Numbered from the stretch's first letter, positions 17,370 to 26,891 are shown. The stretch is 64,000 nucleotides of DNA from Fulvivirga maritima (GCF_021389955.1 NZ_CP089980.1:4025001-4089000); one strand, 5' to 3'. Made by a program: numbers and translations. The notes: generated from the sequence alone by a model not told the origin.

Positions 17370-18011
17370 ATGAACCGGATAGCTATATTGATATTAACAT
17401 TATTGGCTTTTAATATAAATCTACAAGCACAAAAGTCAGAAGTGCCAGAAACTATAAACTATTACAAAGCACAGACTGATGCTACCATACCTACAGATAA
17501 AGAAGCTGTAGTACATGGGCAAAAGCTTTTTAGCGATCAGTGTGCCGAATGCCATGAATTTAGTAGGCAGAAAACAGGTCCGTCATTAAGTAGTGTTACC
17601 GATAGAAGGCCACTACCTTGGCTTTTTGATTTTATAGAAAGTTCACAAACTGTGATAGGCCAGGGAGATGAATACGCGCAGTTCTTGTATAAAAGTTATA
17701 ATAATACGGTAATGCCTGACTTCAGGTACTTATCAGAAGAAGATATTCTGGACATTTTGGCTTATATAAAAAATGAGTCCTCGGCACCTAATCGTGTATC
17801 TGGAGTGAATAGCGGAGCCGCTGGAGGAGCAGAAATTGAAAAACATGAGGCCAATTTAAATCAGGAGCCAACTGAGCAAGAGATAGAGGAAAGTAAAAGC
17901 TATACGTCAAAATTAAGCGGATTTAAAATAGGTATTATGGTGGTGGTGCTACTCACAGTGGCAGCCGGCTTATACTTGATGTTCTCTATCTGGAAAAAGA
18001 CCTCTAACTAA
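17370..18011 (+). CDS. Membrane-anchored c-type cytochrome
   Basis: 213 residues. Signal peptide to about residue 20 (NINLQAQ), one haem-binding motif CAECH (Cys58, Cys61, His62), a likely Met axial ligand in NTVMPDFRYLS near 115, an acidic linker, and a C-terminal membrane helix (GIMVVVLLTVAAGLYLMF). It is therefore a periplasmic mono-haem cytochrome tethered to the cytoplasmic membrane. It is the first gene of a three-gene run with nhaA (19 bases apart) and a phospholipase A-like gene. Redox partner unknown. Confidence 0.9.
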   Translation: MNRIAILILTLLAFNINLQAQKSEVPETINYYKAQTDATIPTDKEAVVHGQKLFSDQCAECHEFSRQKTGPSLSSVTDRRPLPWLFDFIESSQTVIGQGDEYAQFLYKSYNNTVMPDFRYLSEEDILDILAYIKNESSAPNRVSGVNSGAAGGAEIEKHEANLNQEPTEQEIEESKSYTSKLSGFKIGIMVVVLLTVAAGLYLMFSIWKKTSN

Positions 18012-18030
18012 AAATAACTAAGGATATAAT

Positions 18031-19374
18031 ATGAAAGAACATGTGGGTACTACCCCTGTGGATTATGTGAAATCTACGGCTAAAAATTTTGCTGATAGAG
18101 AAACCGTAGGAGGGCTTTTGCTAATACTCGCTACGCTAGTGGCCGTGGCGATTATGAATAGTTCATGGGCGGAAGCTTACGAACATTTTTGGGAAGAAAA
18201 ATATGTAATAGCCAGTCAGGAATTTGGCATCAATAGATCACTGCATCATTGGATTAATGACGGACTTATGGTGATCTTTTTCTTTGTAGTAGGGCTTGAG
18301 TTGAAACGGGAGTTTTTAGTAGGGGAGCTGGCAGATTTAAAGAATGCTACCGTGCCGGTAATGGCAGCCTTAGGTGGAATGGCTGTACCTGCTTTAATTT
18401 ATGTGTTTTTTAATGCTGGCGGTGAGCATAGTAACGGCTGGGGTGTGCCTATGGCTACTGACATAGCCTATACATTAGGAATTATTGCTCTACTAGGTAA
18501 GCGGGTGCCTCCGGCGCTGAAGATTTTCCTTACCGCTTTGGCTATTGTAGATGATATTGGGGCTATACTGGTAATCGCTCTTTTTTATAGTTCTGATATA
18601 TCATGGATAAGCCTGGGTATAGGTGGTGGAGTAATGGTGGTGCTTTTTGCGCTTAACTATTTAGGAGTTAGAAATATAGCTATCTACCTTATTTTAGGAG
18701 TGGTGCTTTGGGTAGCATTTCTCATGAGTGGTGTGCATGCTACCATAGCAGGGGTGCTGCTGGCGTTGGCCATACCAGTAAAAGTGAAGATGGGCACTAA
18801 GACTTTTAAAAAGAAAACTGAGGAGAAGCTTGATGAGCTTACGAATACTGACCTGGATCATAAAAGTGCCCTTAAAGATAAAAAACAACTAGATATAGTT
18901 CATGAGATCAGAGATTACACCATTGCTACCCGCTCGCCGTTGCTGCGTTTAGAGAATAGTCTGAGTGGTTTTAATGCCTTTTTTATTATACCATTGTTTG
19001 CCTTGTCTAATGCCGGGGTGGCTTTTGAGCCGGGCTGGACAGATGTATTTACCAGTGATACCGGTCATGGTATTATGATTGGTTTGGTGCTAGGTAAATT
19101 AGTTGGAGTATTCTTTTTCTCCTGGCTGGCGATAAAGCTAGGCTTAGGTCAATTGCCTAAAGGATCTAACTGGGGCGCCTTGGCTGGTACAGCTATGCTG
19201 GCTGGTATTGGGTTTACTATGTCTTTATTTATTACCAACCTGGCGTTTGAAGATGGTGAGGTTATAGATGTGGCTAAGATATCAATTCTCATTGCTTCAT
19301 TTCTGGCGGCCATATTAGGACTTATCATATTATCACTATCTCTTAAAAAGAATAAGAACGAGGAAAACGTATAA
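18031..19374 (+). CDS. nhaA: Na+/H+ antiporter NhaA
   Basis: 447-residue, twelve-helix sodium/proton antiporter that extrudes Na+ in exchange for H+. The ion-binding motif AIVDDIGAI (Asp173 and Asp174) matches Asp163/164 of E. coli NhaA, and FVVGLELKREFLVGEL and MATDIAYTLG are family signatures. An extra charged cytoplasmic loop (about residues 255-300) is common in Bacteroidota members. The stop TAA overlaps the start of the next gene (TAATG), so translation is coupled to the phospholipase-like protein. Confidence 0.95.
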   Translation: MKEHVGTTPVDYVKSTAKNFADRETVGGLLLILATLVAVAIMNSSWAEAYEHFWEEKYVIASQEFGINRSLHHWINDGLMVIFFFVVGLELKREFLVGELADLKNATVPVMAALGGMAVPALIYVFFNAGGEHSNGWGVPMATDIAYTLGIIALLGKRVPPALKIFLTALAIVDDIGAILVIALFYSSDISWISLGIGGGVMVVLFALNYLGVRNIAIYLILGVVLWVAFLMSGVHATIAGVLLALAIPVKVKMGTKTFKKKTEEKLDELTNTDLDHKSALKDKKQLDIVHEIRDYTIATRSPLLRLENSLSGFNAFFIIPLFALSNAGVAFEPGWTDVFTSDTGHGIMIGLVLGKLVGVFFFSWLAIKLGLGQLPKGSNWGALAGTAMLAGIGFTMSLFITNLAFEDGEVIDVAKISILIASFLAAILGLIILSLSLKKNKNEENV

Positions 19375-20351
19375 TGAAAAAACTTTTATTAATGGCTCTG
19401 CTGGCATGTTCACTCATTGCCAGAGGGCAAGAGCCTATTATTTCTGATACTACCGAGCAGGAGGAAGAAACCGTATTTTTACCACTAATCTATGCCGATA
19501 GAAAGCTTACCTATCTTACCTTTTTTCAAGGGTTAGGTAACTTAGATCCATTAATTACAGAAGCCAGGTTTTCTGGTAGCTATTTTTTAAAGAAAAGTGC
19601 TAGAAACTGGGCATTGGAGCTTAACCTCAATCTTACCTTAAGAATTCATGATGATTATTCGTTTCCCATTTATACGCCTTCTTATAACCCTGTGTTTACC
19701 TATTATAGAGAAATGCCTAAGTGGGATAACTCGTTCCTGAGTAAGGTGCTTTTTGATCATGCTTATTGGGAGGTCTCCGCAGGGCACCATTCTAATGGGC
19801 AAAACGATCCTTTTTATAAAGAAGATAGCCTTGGTAATGCTACTGATCAGATAGACTTGAAGGCGGGTAATTTTTCAGTAGAATATTTGGAAGCAGGTAT
19901 TTCTACGTTTAAAAATCGTAAAAGAGATGATATTGATTTTATAAGCAACTTAAAATTAGCTTTTAGGTTTTATCCTACTAAGTGGTATTTGCCAGAAATC
20001 AATGAGCTATATGGTGTTTATCGCCTTTTTGGTACGTATAACATTTACAGAATACCTTTTGGTAAGCGTAAAGATAATTTCTTCTCCCGATCCCGTTTCA
20101 GGATGCATGCCGGCTGGATTTTCGGTAATATGGGTGGCAACTCACCGGCAGATATCTCCAAAAGGTTGATTACAGAGGTAACTTATTTCTACTATCCTGA
20201 GTGGTTGGCTGAAGTGTCATTTTTTGCCAAATACTACCACGGGCAAGATTATTATAATGTGAATTTTAGACACACGCTGGATGTTTTTCAGATCGGTATA
20301 GCTTCTAACCCACTTAACTTTAAGGATTTTAGCAGATACCTGAAAAAGTAA
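19374..20351 (+). CDS. Outer-membrane phospholipase A-like beta-barrel protein
   Basis: 325 residues. Signal peptide to about residue 18, then an aromatic, alternating beta-strand pattern ending in Phe/Tyr/Lys, as in outer-membrane barrels. The motif GHHSNGQNDP at about 137-146 matches the catalytic HxSNG of outer-membrane phospholipase A (PldA family), where His and Ser act with Asn further along. The start codon overlaps the nhaA stop. Activity would be hydrolysis of acyl chains from phospholipids misplaced in the outer leaflet. The overall similarity to PldA is low, so specificity is not certain. Confidence 0.75.
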   Translation: MKKLLLMALLACSLIARGQEPIISDTTEQEEETVFLPLIYADRKLTYLTFFQGLGNLDPLITEARFSGSYFLKKSARNWALELNLNLTLRIHDDYSFPIYTPSYNPVFTYYREMPKWDNSFLSKVLFDHAYWEVSAGHHSNGQNDPFYKEDSLGNATDQIDLKAGNFSVEYLEAGISTFKNRKRDDIDFISNLKLAFRFYPTKWYLPEINELYGVYRLFGTYNIYRIPFGKRKDNFFSRSRFRMHAGWIFGNMGGNSPADISKRLITEVTYFYYPEWLAEVSFFAKYYHGQDYYNVNFRHTLDVFQIGIASNPLNFKDFSRYLKK

Positions 20352-20369
20352 AATATATAGGAGAAAGGC

Positions 20370-21260
20370 TTATCCTTTGTTCATTACCTCAGAGAGCTTT
20401 TCTCCTCCTTTTATACCAAAATCTAATGTCCTGATAGGGAACGGTATGGTAATATCATTTTGATCAAAGGCCTTTTTAAGATTTTTGATGCCTTCACTCT
20501 GAGCTTTTAAATAGTCCGGTTGCCTACGGAAGTCTACCCAATACCTGATCACAAAATTGATGGAGCTGTCACCAAATTCTTTATAGAAAAACTCCACATC
20601 TCTACCTACTTGTAAGAATGTTATTTTTTTAATGGCTTCTATACTTATGCGCTCCACTTTGTCCAGGTCATCACCGTAAGATATACCACAACTTAAATCA
20701 ACCCTTCGCTGTCCGTTGATAGTGTAGTGCCTGTATAGGTTTTGAAATATAAGGCGATTGGGAATTACCACATCCTGCCCTTGAGGATCATATATGGTGG
20801 TGGCTCGCAGGCCAATGCTTTTAACTGTGCCAAAGATATCATTAGACTCAATAATATCACCTACGTTAATAGGGCTCTGTACTGCCATAATCACTCCTGA
20901 TATCAGATTAGCGGCGGCATCCTGAAATGCGAAACCCAAAGCTAAGCCTATCACTCCTATACCCGCTAGCATGGAAGTGACCGTTTTATCCAGCTTAAGC
21001 ACACCTAAGGCAACGGTAAAACCAATCATTACTATTAAAAAGGAAGTAATAGATAAAATGAGCTTTACCACTGACTCATTTTGCATCAATCTATGCAGGA
21101 TTTTCCTAAGCAGGCGATCAATTAGTTTTGATAATAAATAAAATGAGACTACTACCAAAATGGCTATAACCAAGTTCGGTAGCATAATGATTAGCTGGTC
21201 TAACCAACCTTCCAGTTTACTTACTACTATTTTAGATGCGTCAGAAATCTGAGTGAACAT
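20370..21260 (-). CDS. Small-conductance mechanosensitive channel (MscS family)
   Basis: 296 residues. Three membrane helices in the first 130 residues, then the MscS pore and beta domain, with GLALGFAFQDAAANLISGV (pore helix) and INVGDIIESNDIFGTVKSIG. The soluble alpha/beta vestibule domain forms the C-terminus. It acts in the cytoplasmic membrane, opening under tension to release osmolytes. It converges on the phospholipase-like gene with 18 bases between stops and no clear terminator. Confidence 0.95.
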   Translation of the reverse strand: MFTQISDASKIVVSKLEGWLDQLIIMLPNLVIAILVVVSFYLLSKLIDRLLRKILHRLMQNESVVKLILSITSFLIVMIGFTVALGVLKLDKTVTSMLAGIGVIGLALGFAFQDAAANLISGVIMAVQSPINVGDIIESNDIFGTVKSIGLRATTIYDPQGQDVVIPNRLIFQNLYRHYTINGQRRVDLSCGISYGDDLDKVERISIEAIKKITFLQVGRDVEFFYKEFGDSSINFVIRYWVDFRRQPDYLKAQSEGIKNLKKAFDQNDITIPFPIRTLDFGIKGGEKLSEVMNKG

Positions 21261-21407
21261 ATAGGCGTTTATATAGGTTATTAAGTTGAATGAAGTATAA
21301 TAAAATAATTTAACAGCAAATTTTCAACAGAGTTTGATTAAATGTGATTCTCGAAGAGCAATTTTTCACGAATCATAAAGTCAGATTAGGTTGTTACCTT
21401 TAAAAAG

Positions 21408-21647
21408 ATGAGGGATCACAGGCATTATTTTGCACGCATAAGGACTCAAATGGCCAATGAGAGAACGCTGATGTCATACTATCGGGCAGCTCTGGCTTTG
21501 TTAGGGATAAGTGCCTTTATTTTTAAATTTTATGTGTCAGTACTATTTACAGTGCTTTCCCTATTGTTTTTACTAGCCGGTGTAGGGCTTGCTATTTATG
21601 GTACTTTGCGTTATTTCAAATTTCAGAAAAAGTTACTACGTAAATAG
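21408..21647 (+). CDS. DUF202 small membrane protein
   Basis: 79 residues. An N-terminal arginine-rich motif (RIRTQMANERTLMSYYRAAL) is followed by two membrane helices, as in the DUF202/YidH family. Its stop codon TAG overlaps a GTG start of the next gene, so the two are translationally coupled. Function of DUF202 proteins is not established. Confidence 0.85.
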   Translation: MRDHRHYFARIRTQMANERTLMSYYRAALALLGISAFIFKFYVSVLFTVLSLLFLLAGVGLAIYGTLRYFKFQKKLLRK

Positions 21648-23440
21648 TGGGTATAGAAATTATTATGCTATTTGTTATCCTGGGGATAGCATTAGTATTG
21701 TTTGTCACAGGTTGGGTGGCGGTAGACGTTACCTCTATGCTGGTGATGGTGGTACTTATGGTTACGGGTATACTCACGCTAGAGGAGGGCACCGCTGGCT
21801 TTAGTAATAGTGCTACGCTTACTGTACTGGCACTTCTAATTCTCAGCGAAGGGCTTAAAAATACTGGAGCGGTAGATGCTCTGGGCTATAGAATAATAAA
21901 GATTACCGGTAATAAAGAGTGGTGGGCGCTGGTGGTATTAATGGTTACTGCAGCGGTGGCTTCGGCCTTTATTAATACTACTGCCGTGGTAGCCGTGTTC
22001 ATACCTGTGGCCTATAAAATTGCTAAAAGCTCTAATCTCAATATCGGTCTGCTGCTAATGCCGTTGTCTTTTGCGGCCATGGTAGGTGGAGCTTCTACCA
22101 TGATAGGTACTTCTACTAACCTTCTGATTAATTCTATAAGTCAGGGCTATGGCATTGAGAGGTTTCGCCTTTTTGACCTGACCTTATTAGGAGCTATTTT
22201 ATTTGTAGTACTGTTAGTGTATATGCTCTTTGTAGGCAGGTTTATGCTTAAGAGAAAAAGGGAGAAAATGGAGCTGATGGATGGTGAGGTAGAAGTGAAA
22301 AATTATCTCACTGAAGTAGAAATTGTTTCCGGTTCAGCCCTCATAGGTAAGCCGTTAATGAATACACTAAAATTATCAGATGCAGAAAATTTTAATATAC
22401 TCAGAATCATCAGGGAAAATGCCACTTTACCCACTCTGCAAGTAGATAAAATAAAAGAAGGAGATATTTTAGTTATAAAAACTAACATTCATGAGATTTT
22501 GAGGTTAGATAAAGACAAGGATCTTGTAATCAGGAGTCATGAACGCTTAGAAGGAGAGAAGAAGGGCAAGCGTACGTTGTTATTTGAAGCGCTGATAACT
22601 CCAAATTCTAATTTGCTGGATCAGAAGATTAAGGATATAAGTTTCTTAAGATATTATAACGCTGTACCGCTGGCGGTGCGTAAAAGCGGTTTTATTGGTC
22701 ATCAGAAAATGATGGATCATAAGCTCAGTGCAGGAGATATATTGCTGATGGAGGGAGCTATAGATTATGAAGATAGCTTGTATTCTCGACAAGATTGGGT
22801 GACTATACAGCGCATGGCGCGCAAAAGTCTTGAAAAGCATCTGTATCGGAGGGATAAGTTGGTGATGTCAGTTTTCATACTGTTCGGTGTAATATTGTTA
22901 GCGGTCAGCAATATTCTGCCTATCTTAATCAGTGCCTGGTTAGGGGTTATTGTTATGGTTTTTACCAGATGCATCTCTTTTAAAAAGGCCTATGAAAATG
23001 TAGAATGGAAAGTATTCTTTCTGTTAGCCGGTCTTATTCCTCTTGGTACAGCCATGTCTAAAACAGGTGCTGATCAGCTGGTCGCAGATTTTATTACTCA
23101 TTTGGCGTGGGGTACTCACCCTCGCTTTGTTATTTCGGTGCTTTTCTTATTCACAGTGCTTTTTACTGGTATAGTGTCTAATCAGGCCACTGCCGTGCTG
23201 TTGGTGCCAATAGCCATTAAGGTAGCAGCGAGTGTATCCATGGCGCCAGAGCCACTGATAATAGCTATTCTTTTTGGTGCTAATACCAGTTTTCTCACTC
23301 CCGTAGGCTATCAGACTAATGCCATGATATATGGGCCGGGTAACTATCGGTTTTCTGACTTTGTGAAAGTAGGAGGTATTTTATGCCTGCTTTTTTGGGG
23401 AGTAGTGACCTTTCTGGTGCCTATATTTTATGGAACTTAA
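21647..23440 (+). CDS. SLC13/DASS-type permease with two TrkA-C domains
   Basis: 597 residues from the GTG at 21647; an ATG at 21665 is an alternative start. Two halves of membrane helices (about 1-180 and 400-597) flank a cytoplasmic pair of TrkA-C domains (about 210-390). INTTAVVAVFIPVAYKIA and SNQATAVLLVPIAIKVA are the paired substrate/Na+ signatures of the divalent anion:Na+ symporter family. Members move dicarboxylates, sulfate or similar anions. The substrate here is unknown. It is coupled to the DUF202 gene and overlaps the convergent queE gene by four bases. Confidence 0.9.
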   Translation: MGIEIIMLFVILGIALVLFVTGWVAVDVTSMLVMVVLMVTGILTLEEGTAGFSNSATLTVLALLILSEGLKNTGAVDALGYRIIKITGNKEWWALVVLMVTAAVASAFINTTAVVAVFIPVAYKIAKSSNLNIGLLLMPLSFAAMVGGASTMIGTSTNLLINSISQGYGIERFRLFDLTLLGAILFVVLLVYMLFVGRFMLKRKREKMELMDGEVEVKNYLTEVEIVSGSALIGKPLMNTLKLSDAENFNILRIIRENATLPTLQVDKIKEGDILVIKTNIHEILRLDKDKDLVIRSHERLEGEKKGKRTLLFEALITPNSNLLDQKIKDISFLRYYNAVPLAVRKSGFIGHQKMMDHKLSAGDILLMEGAIDYEDSLYSRQDWVTIQRMARKSLEKHLYRRDKLVMSVFILFGVILLAVSNILPILISAWLGVIVMVFTRCISFKKAYENVEWKVFFLLAGLIPLGTAMSKTGADQLVADFITHLAWGTHPRFVISVLFLFTVLFTGIVSNQATAVLLVPIAIKVAASVSMAPEPLIIAILFGANTSFLTPVGYQTNAMIYGPGNYRFSDFVKVGGILCLLFWGVVTFLVPIFYGT

Positions 23441-24189
23441 ACGCCGCGTTTATTGCCATAAATATGTATGTGCAGTCTGTCAGTATAGTTAGTGCCCAGG
23501 GTTTTACATTCTTCTATGAGCCATTGTTGCTTGGCATTGAGCTTTTCTCTGGTGGTGCCTTCAGGCATTAAATATACTTTTTGCGAATTGATACTGTAAT
23601 CAGAAATCAATCTTTTTACCTCATCTAAATCTTCATCTGTAGCTATTACAAATTTGAAAACGGCCTTTTCGTTCTTACTGAAGAAACGGTATGCTTCTTC
23701 TTTTTCTCTTATTTTCTGAGGGTTATTTGAATTTGAAAGCTTGGGAGAAACATTATATTGATTGATAAACGCATCAAATTTAGCATTTGGTATTATGGTG
23801 CCATTGGTTTCAGTTTCAAACCAGTAACCAGAATCTAGTTTTCGTAAGGCAGCCATGAGTTCACTCAGCTCGGTTTGCTGTAGTAGGGGTTCTCCGCCAG
23901 TAAGTACCAGATTTTTGCAGGGTATGTCTTTTAGGATAGAAATTATATCTGTCAGCTCAAGTTCCTCTATGTATTCTGATTTTTTATACTTTTTATAGCC
24001 CGGTAAACTATCATAGTCATGGGTGAAGGGTGTGCCTTCCCAGTTCCAGGTGTAATCAGTATCGCACCAGCGGCAATGTAGGTTACAAAGCGAAGTCCTC
24101 ACGAAAATACTCGGCTTCCCTATATTCTTTCCTTCTCCCTGTATGCTGTGGAATATCTCTGCTTTTCCGTTGAGTTTGGCCAGTTTCAT
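23437..24189 (-). CDS. queE: 7-carboxy-7-deazaguanine synthase QueE
   Basis: Radical SAM enzyme of queuosine biosynthesis that contracts 6-carboxy-tetrahydropterin to 7-carboxy-7-deazaguanine. The iron-sulfur motif is CNLHCRWC (Cys35, Cys39, Cys42), with FHSIQGEGKNIGKPSIFVR before it and LVLTGGEPLLQQ after. Length 250 aa is normal. The stop codon lies inside the convergent permease gene. The start codon is only a few bases from a good -7 element on this strand (TAGCTTTG, 24202-24195), so the message may be leaderless. Confidence 0.93.
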   Translation of the reverse strand: MKLAKLNGKAEIFHSIQGEGKNIGKPSIFVRTSLCNLHCRWCDTDYTWNWEGTPFTHDYDSLPGYKKYKKSEYIEELELTDIISILKDIPCKNLVLTGGEPLLQQTELSELMAALRKLDSGYWFETETNGTIIPNAKFDAFINQYNVSPKLSNSNNPQKIREKEEAYRFFSKNEKAVFKFVIATDEDLDEVKRLISDYSINSQKVYLMPEGTTREKLNAKQQWLIEECKTLGTNYTDRLHIHIYGNKRGV

Positions 24190-24273
24190 AGCTGCAAAGC
24201 TAACTGTTATTCTAATAAAAACCTTCGTTAAATTATGTAGTAAATACTAAAATAGTTAGTAATTTTGATTCTG

Positions 24274-25506
24274 ATGAAACTCTCTACTAACGAAAAACTA
24301 CAAATATTGGCTGATGCGGCTAAGTATGACGTCAGTTGTGCTTCCAGCGGTAGTAATAGAAAAAACACAGCCAATGGCCTGGGCAATACCTCTAAGATGG
24401 GTATTTGTCATAGCTATACTGAAGATGGTCGGTGTATTTCCTTATTAAAGCTCTTGCTTACCAATTATTGTATTTATGACTGCGCGTATTGTGTAAGCCG
24501 TAAAAGTAATGATGTGCCCAGAGCCGCTTTTACAGTGAAGGAGGTGGTAGATCTGACTATTAACTTTTATAAGCGAAATTATATAGAAGGACTGTTTCTT
24601 AGTTCAGGCATTTTCAAAAATGCTGACTACACTAATGAAAGGCTAATTAGAATAGCAAAATCATTAAGAACGGAGCATCATTTCAATGGCTATATTCATC
24701 TTAAAATTATCCCTGGTTGTAGTGAAGAGGTGATGGAGGAGGCCGGACTGTATGCTGACCGACTGAGTGTTAATCTGGAGATACCTACCGAAAGGTCATT
24801 AAAGAAGATTGCTCCGGAGAAGAATCATACTTCGGTGTACACTCCTATGAATTACCTTACGGGAAGAATAAGCCTTTATAATGACGAAAAAAGGAGGTTT
24901 AAGAACGCTCCTAAGTTTGCTCCCGGAGGCCAGAGCACACAGCTTGTGGTGGGGGCGAGTCCAGAAAGTGATTTTGATATTTTACACTTAGCAAATAATC
25001 TTTATTCAGATCAGAAACTGAGAAGGGTGTACTATTCAGGCTATATTCCTATAAGTGATGATAATCGCCTGCCTGCCCTAAAAGCTCCGCCCTTGATAAG
25101 GGAAAACAGGCTCTACCAGGCAGACTGGCTGCTAAGGTACTATGGCTTTACAGTTGATGAAATTGTGAATGAACAGCATCAGCAGCTCGACTTAACTATG
25201 GATCCTAAAATGATGTTTGCTCTGAGGAATATGCACCTTTTTCCGGTAAATGTAAATACGGCAGAACGTGAAATGCTGCTCAGGATACCAGGCGTGGGAG
25301 TGAAGTCTGTTAATATGATTATAAAGGCCAGAAAGTTCAGGCGGTTGGGCTATGAGCATTTAAAAAAGATAGGCGTGGCCATGAACAGGGCTCAATATTT
25401 CATTGAAGTCTCAGGTAGGCCTTTGGGTATGGTTTCAAGTGATCCTGATAAGATTAAAATGGCTCTGGCTGCTCGTGAAAAGAGAAATCAATTAACCCTT
25501 TTTTGA
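24274..25506 (+). CDS. Putative DNA modification/repair radical SAM protein (TIGR03916)
   Basis: About 410 residues from the ATG at 24274; an in-frame TTG at 24265 is less likely. The cluster motif is CIYDCAYC (Cys66, Cys70, Cys73 from this start), in a context typical of the SplB-related TIGR03916 family, after CASSGSNRKN and MGICHSYTEDGRC. A helix-hairpin-helix DNA-binding segment follows near 325-370 (LLRIPGVGVKSVNMIIKARK). The next gene (four-base overlap) encodes the family's regular partner, TIGR03915. The pair is thought to act in DNA repair or metabolism, but the substrate lesion is unproven. Confidence 0.92.
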   Translation: MKLSTNEKLQILADAAKYDVSCASSGSNRKNTANGLGNTSKMGICHSYTEDGRCISLLKLLLTNYCIYDCAYCVSRKSNDVPRAAFTVKEVVDLTINFYKRNYIEGLFLSSGIFKNADYTNERLIRIAKSLRTEHHFNGYIHLKIIPGCSEEVMEEAGLYADRLSVNLEIPTERSLKKIAPEKNHTSVYTPMNYLTGRISLYNDEKRRFKNAPKFAPGGQSTQLVVGASPESDFDILHLANNLYSDQKLRRVYYSGYIPISDDNRLPALKAPPLIRENRLYQADWLLRYYGFTVDEIVNEQHQQLDLTMDPKMMFALRNMHLFPVNVNTAEREMLLRIPGVGVKSVNMIIKARKFRRLGYEHLKKIGVAMNRAQYFIEVSGRPLGMVSSDPDKIKMALAAREKRNQLTLF

Positions 25507-26267
25507 GCATGATCTATATCCATGACAATACTTTTGACGGGTTTTTGACCTCCATTTTTGAGATCTATGACCTTAAAATACTACCTGACGATATTTGTGG
25601 TGAGAAAAATCTTCAACCAAGTTTGTTTGCTGATAAAAGGAAAGTGACTACCGATGCTGACAAGTCTAGAAGGGTGCTTGCAGGCTTAAAAAAGAAGCTA
25701 TCAGCACATGGTGTTAATAGCATTTATAAATGTTGGCTTTCGGAGCAGAAGGGTATAGAAATGGTTCTTTTTAGATATATATCCTACGCCTTAAAATCTC
25801 AAAGAAATATTGAAAGTGACTTTTCAAATAATGATGTTTTGGAAGTCTCTCAGGTTGTGAAAAAGATAAACCGAGAAATACACCGAATGCATGCTTTTGT
25901 AAGGTTTCAAAAGACTAGTGATGAGGTGTATGCCGCTACAATAGTTCCTGATTTTGATGTGGTAACGCTGCTAGCACCGCATTTTAAGGAGCGATACCGA
26001 AATCAGCATTGGCTCATTTATGATACTAAAAGACAATATGGTATTTATTATGATCAACAGGAGGTGATAGAGGTAAAGCTGGAAGATGCTCAGTGGGAGG
26101 GACGTAACAAAGTACGCAGGTCAGTGCTTGCTGAAGAGGAAAAGGAATTTGAATTATTATGGAAGAGCTACTTTAAGGCCACCTCAATAGTAGAAAGAAC
26201 CAACCTAAAGCTTCATTTAAAGCACGTACCCAGACGTTATTGGCGCTATCTGCCAGAGAAAGCATAG
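25503..26267 (+). CDS. TIGR03915 family DNA metabolism protein (DUF4130)
   Basis: 254-residue partner of the preceding radical SAM protein. Start MSMIYIHDNTFDGFLTSIFE and end HLKHVPRRYWRYLPEKA are characteristic of TIGR03915/DUF4130, a family often annotated as related to uracil-DNA glycosylases. A middle segment, MHAFVRFQKTSDEVYAA, is also conserved. The gene starts inside the end of the radical SAM gene (ATGA-type overlap), so the two proteins are made together. In some bacteria they are fused to a glycosylase-like domain, supporting a shared pathway. Confidence 0.9.
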   Translation: MSMIYIHDNTFDGFLTSIFEIYDLKILPDDICGEKNLQPSLFADKRKVTTDADKSRRVLAGLKKKLSAHGVNSIYKCWLSEQKGIEMVLFRYISYALKSQRNIESDFSNNDVLEVSQVVKKINREIHRMHAFVRFQKTSDEVYAATIVPDFDVVTLLAPHFKERYRNQHWLIYDTKRQYGIYYDQQEVIEVKLEDAQWEGRNKVRRSVLAEEEKEFELLWKSYFKATSIVERTNLKLHLKHVPRRYWRYLPEKA

Positions 26268-26285
26268 CTCTTCCATAAATTATGA

Positions 26286-26573
26286 TTAATGGTTAAAATG
26301 AGAATAGTTGTGGCTATTCACACTTTCGCCTTTGGTTAACTGTTGTATTACTTCTTCTAATTTTTCTTCTGTGAATATCAGCTCATTGTTCTTTTTGGCT
26401 ATGATTTCACAAATGCTCAATACACAATTTTTCTCTTCCTGGCTCACATCATCTACATCTTCAGTATAAAGAACCAATGAGGTCAACTTAGACCTAAGGT
26501 CAAGTGATTGGTTTTTGAGCTTCCTCGCATAGTCCATAATTTGCTGAAAGGCTTCTTCTTTCTGTTTATTCAT
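26286..26573 (-). CDS. Small hypothetical helical protein, 95 aa
   Basis: Charged, all-helical, no signal peptide, no recognised family. Several heptad-like stretches (YARKLKNQSLDLRSKLTSLV and EEKLEEVIQQLTKGE) suggest a coiled coil or helical bundle. The His/Asn-rich tail SVNSHNYSHFNH is unusual. The gene converges on the DNA repair pair with 18 bases between stops. Confidence 0.6.
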   Translation of the reverse strand: MNKQKEEAFQQIMDYARKLKNQSLDLRSKLTSLVLYTEDVDDVSQEEKNCVLSICEIIAKKNNELIFTEEKLEEVIQQLTKGESVNSHNYSHFNH

Positions 26574-26770
26574 AGCGTTTTTATTTGGTTAAAACATTTT
26601 TAAAAATGAGTAGTATTTCTAAAAAGGCTTTTTTTGATCAGCTTACCCTGCATAAACAGAGGGCTATATCAATATACTAAATCCAAACATGCAAATGGGG
26701 GTGAAAGTTGAGAAAAAGGGGCAACTATTTTCAAAAAAAATACAGTAATGATCAATATTTTGCGTAGATC

Positions 26771-26813
26771 CGATTATAAGGGGTCACTAAAAAGTGATTC
26801 CCCTTTATAATCG
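26771..26813. repeat. Long imperfect inverted repeat in the 26574-26891 spacer
   Basis: CGATTATAAGGGG and CCCCTTTATAATCG flank an inner TCACT/AGTGA stem with a four-base loop, giving a 43-base near-perfect hairpin. There is no T run on either side, so a simple terminator is doubtful. It lies downstream of the Cys-rich protein gene (minus strand) and could still end that transcript. The remaining sequence of this 318-base spacer shows nothing else. Confidence 0.55.
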
Positions 26814-26891
26814 AAACTGTAAAAGTCATAAATGTGGTTATTAGGCTATATGACCTCTAATGAAAGGTATAGGTTAATAGATGAATTCGGT

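Noticed and set aside
21589-21804. 71-aa plus-strand frame across the DUF202/SLC13 boundary
   Set aside because: Different frame from both coupled genes; Tyr/Gly-rich artefact of the coding sequence.
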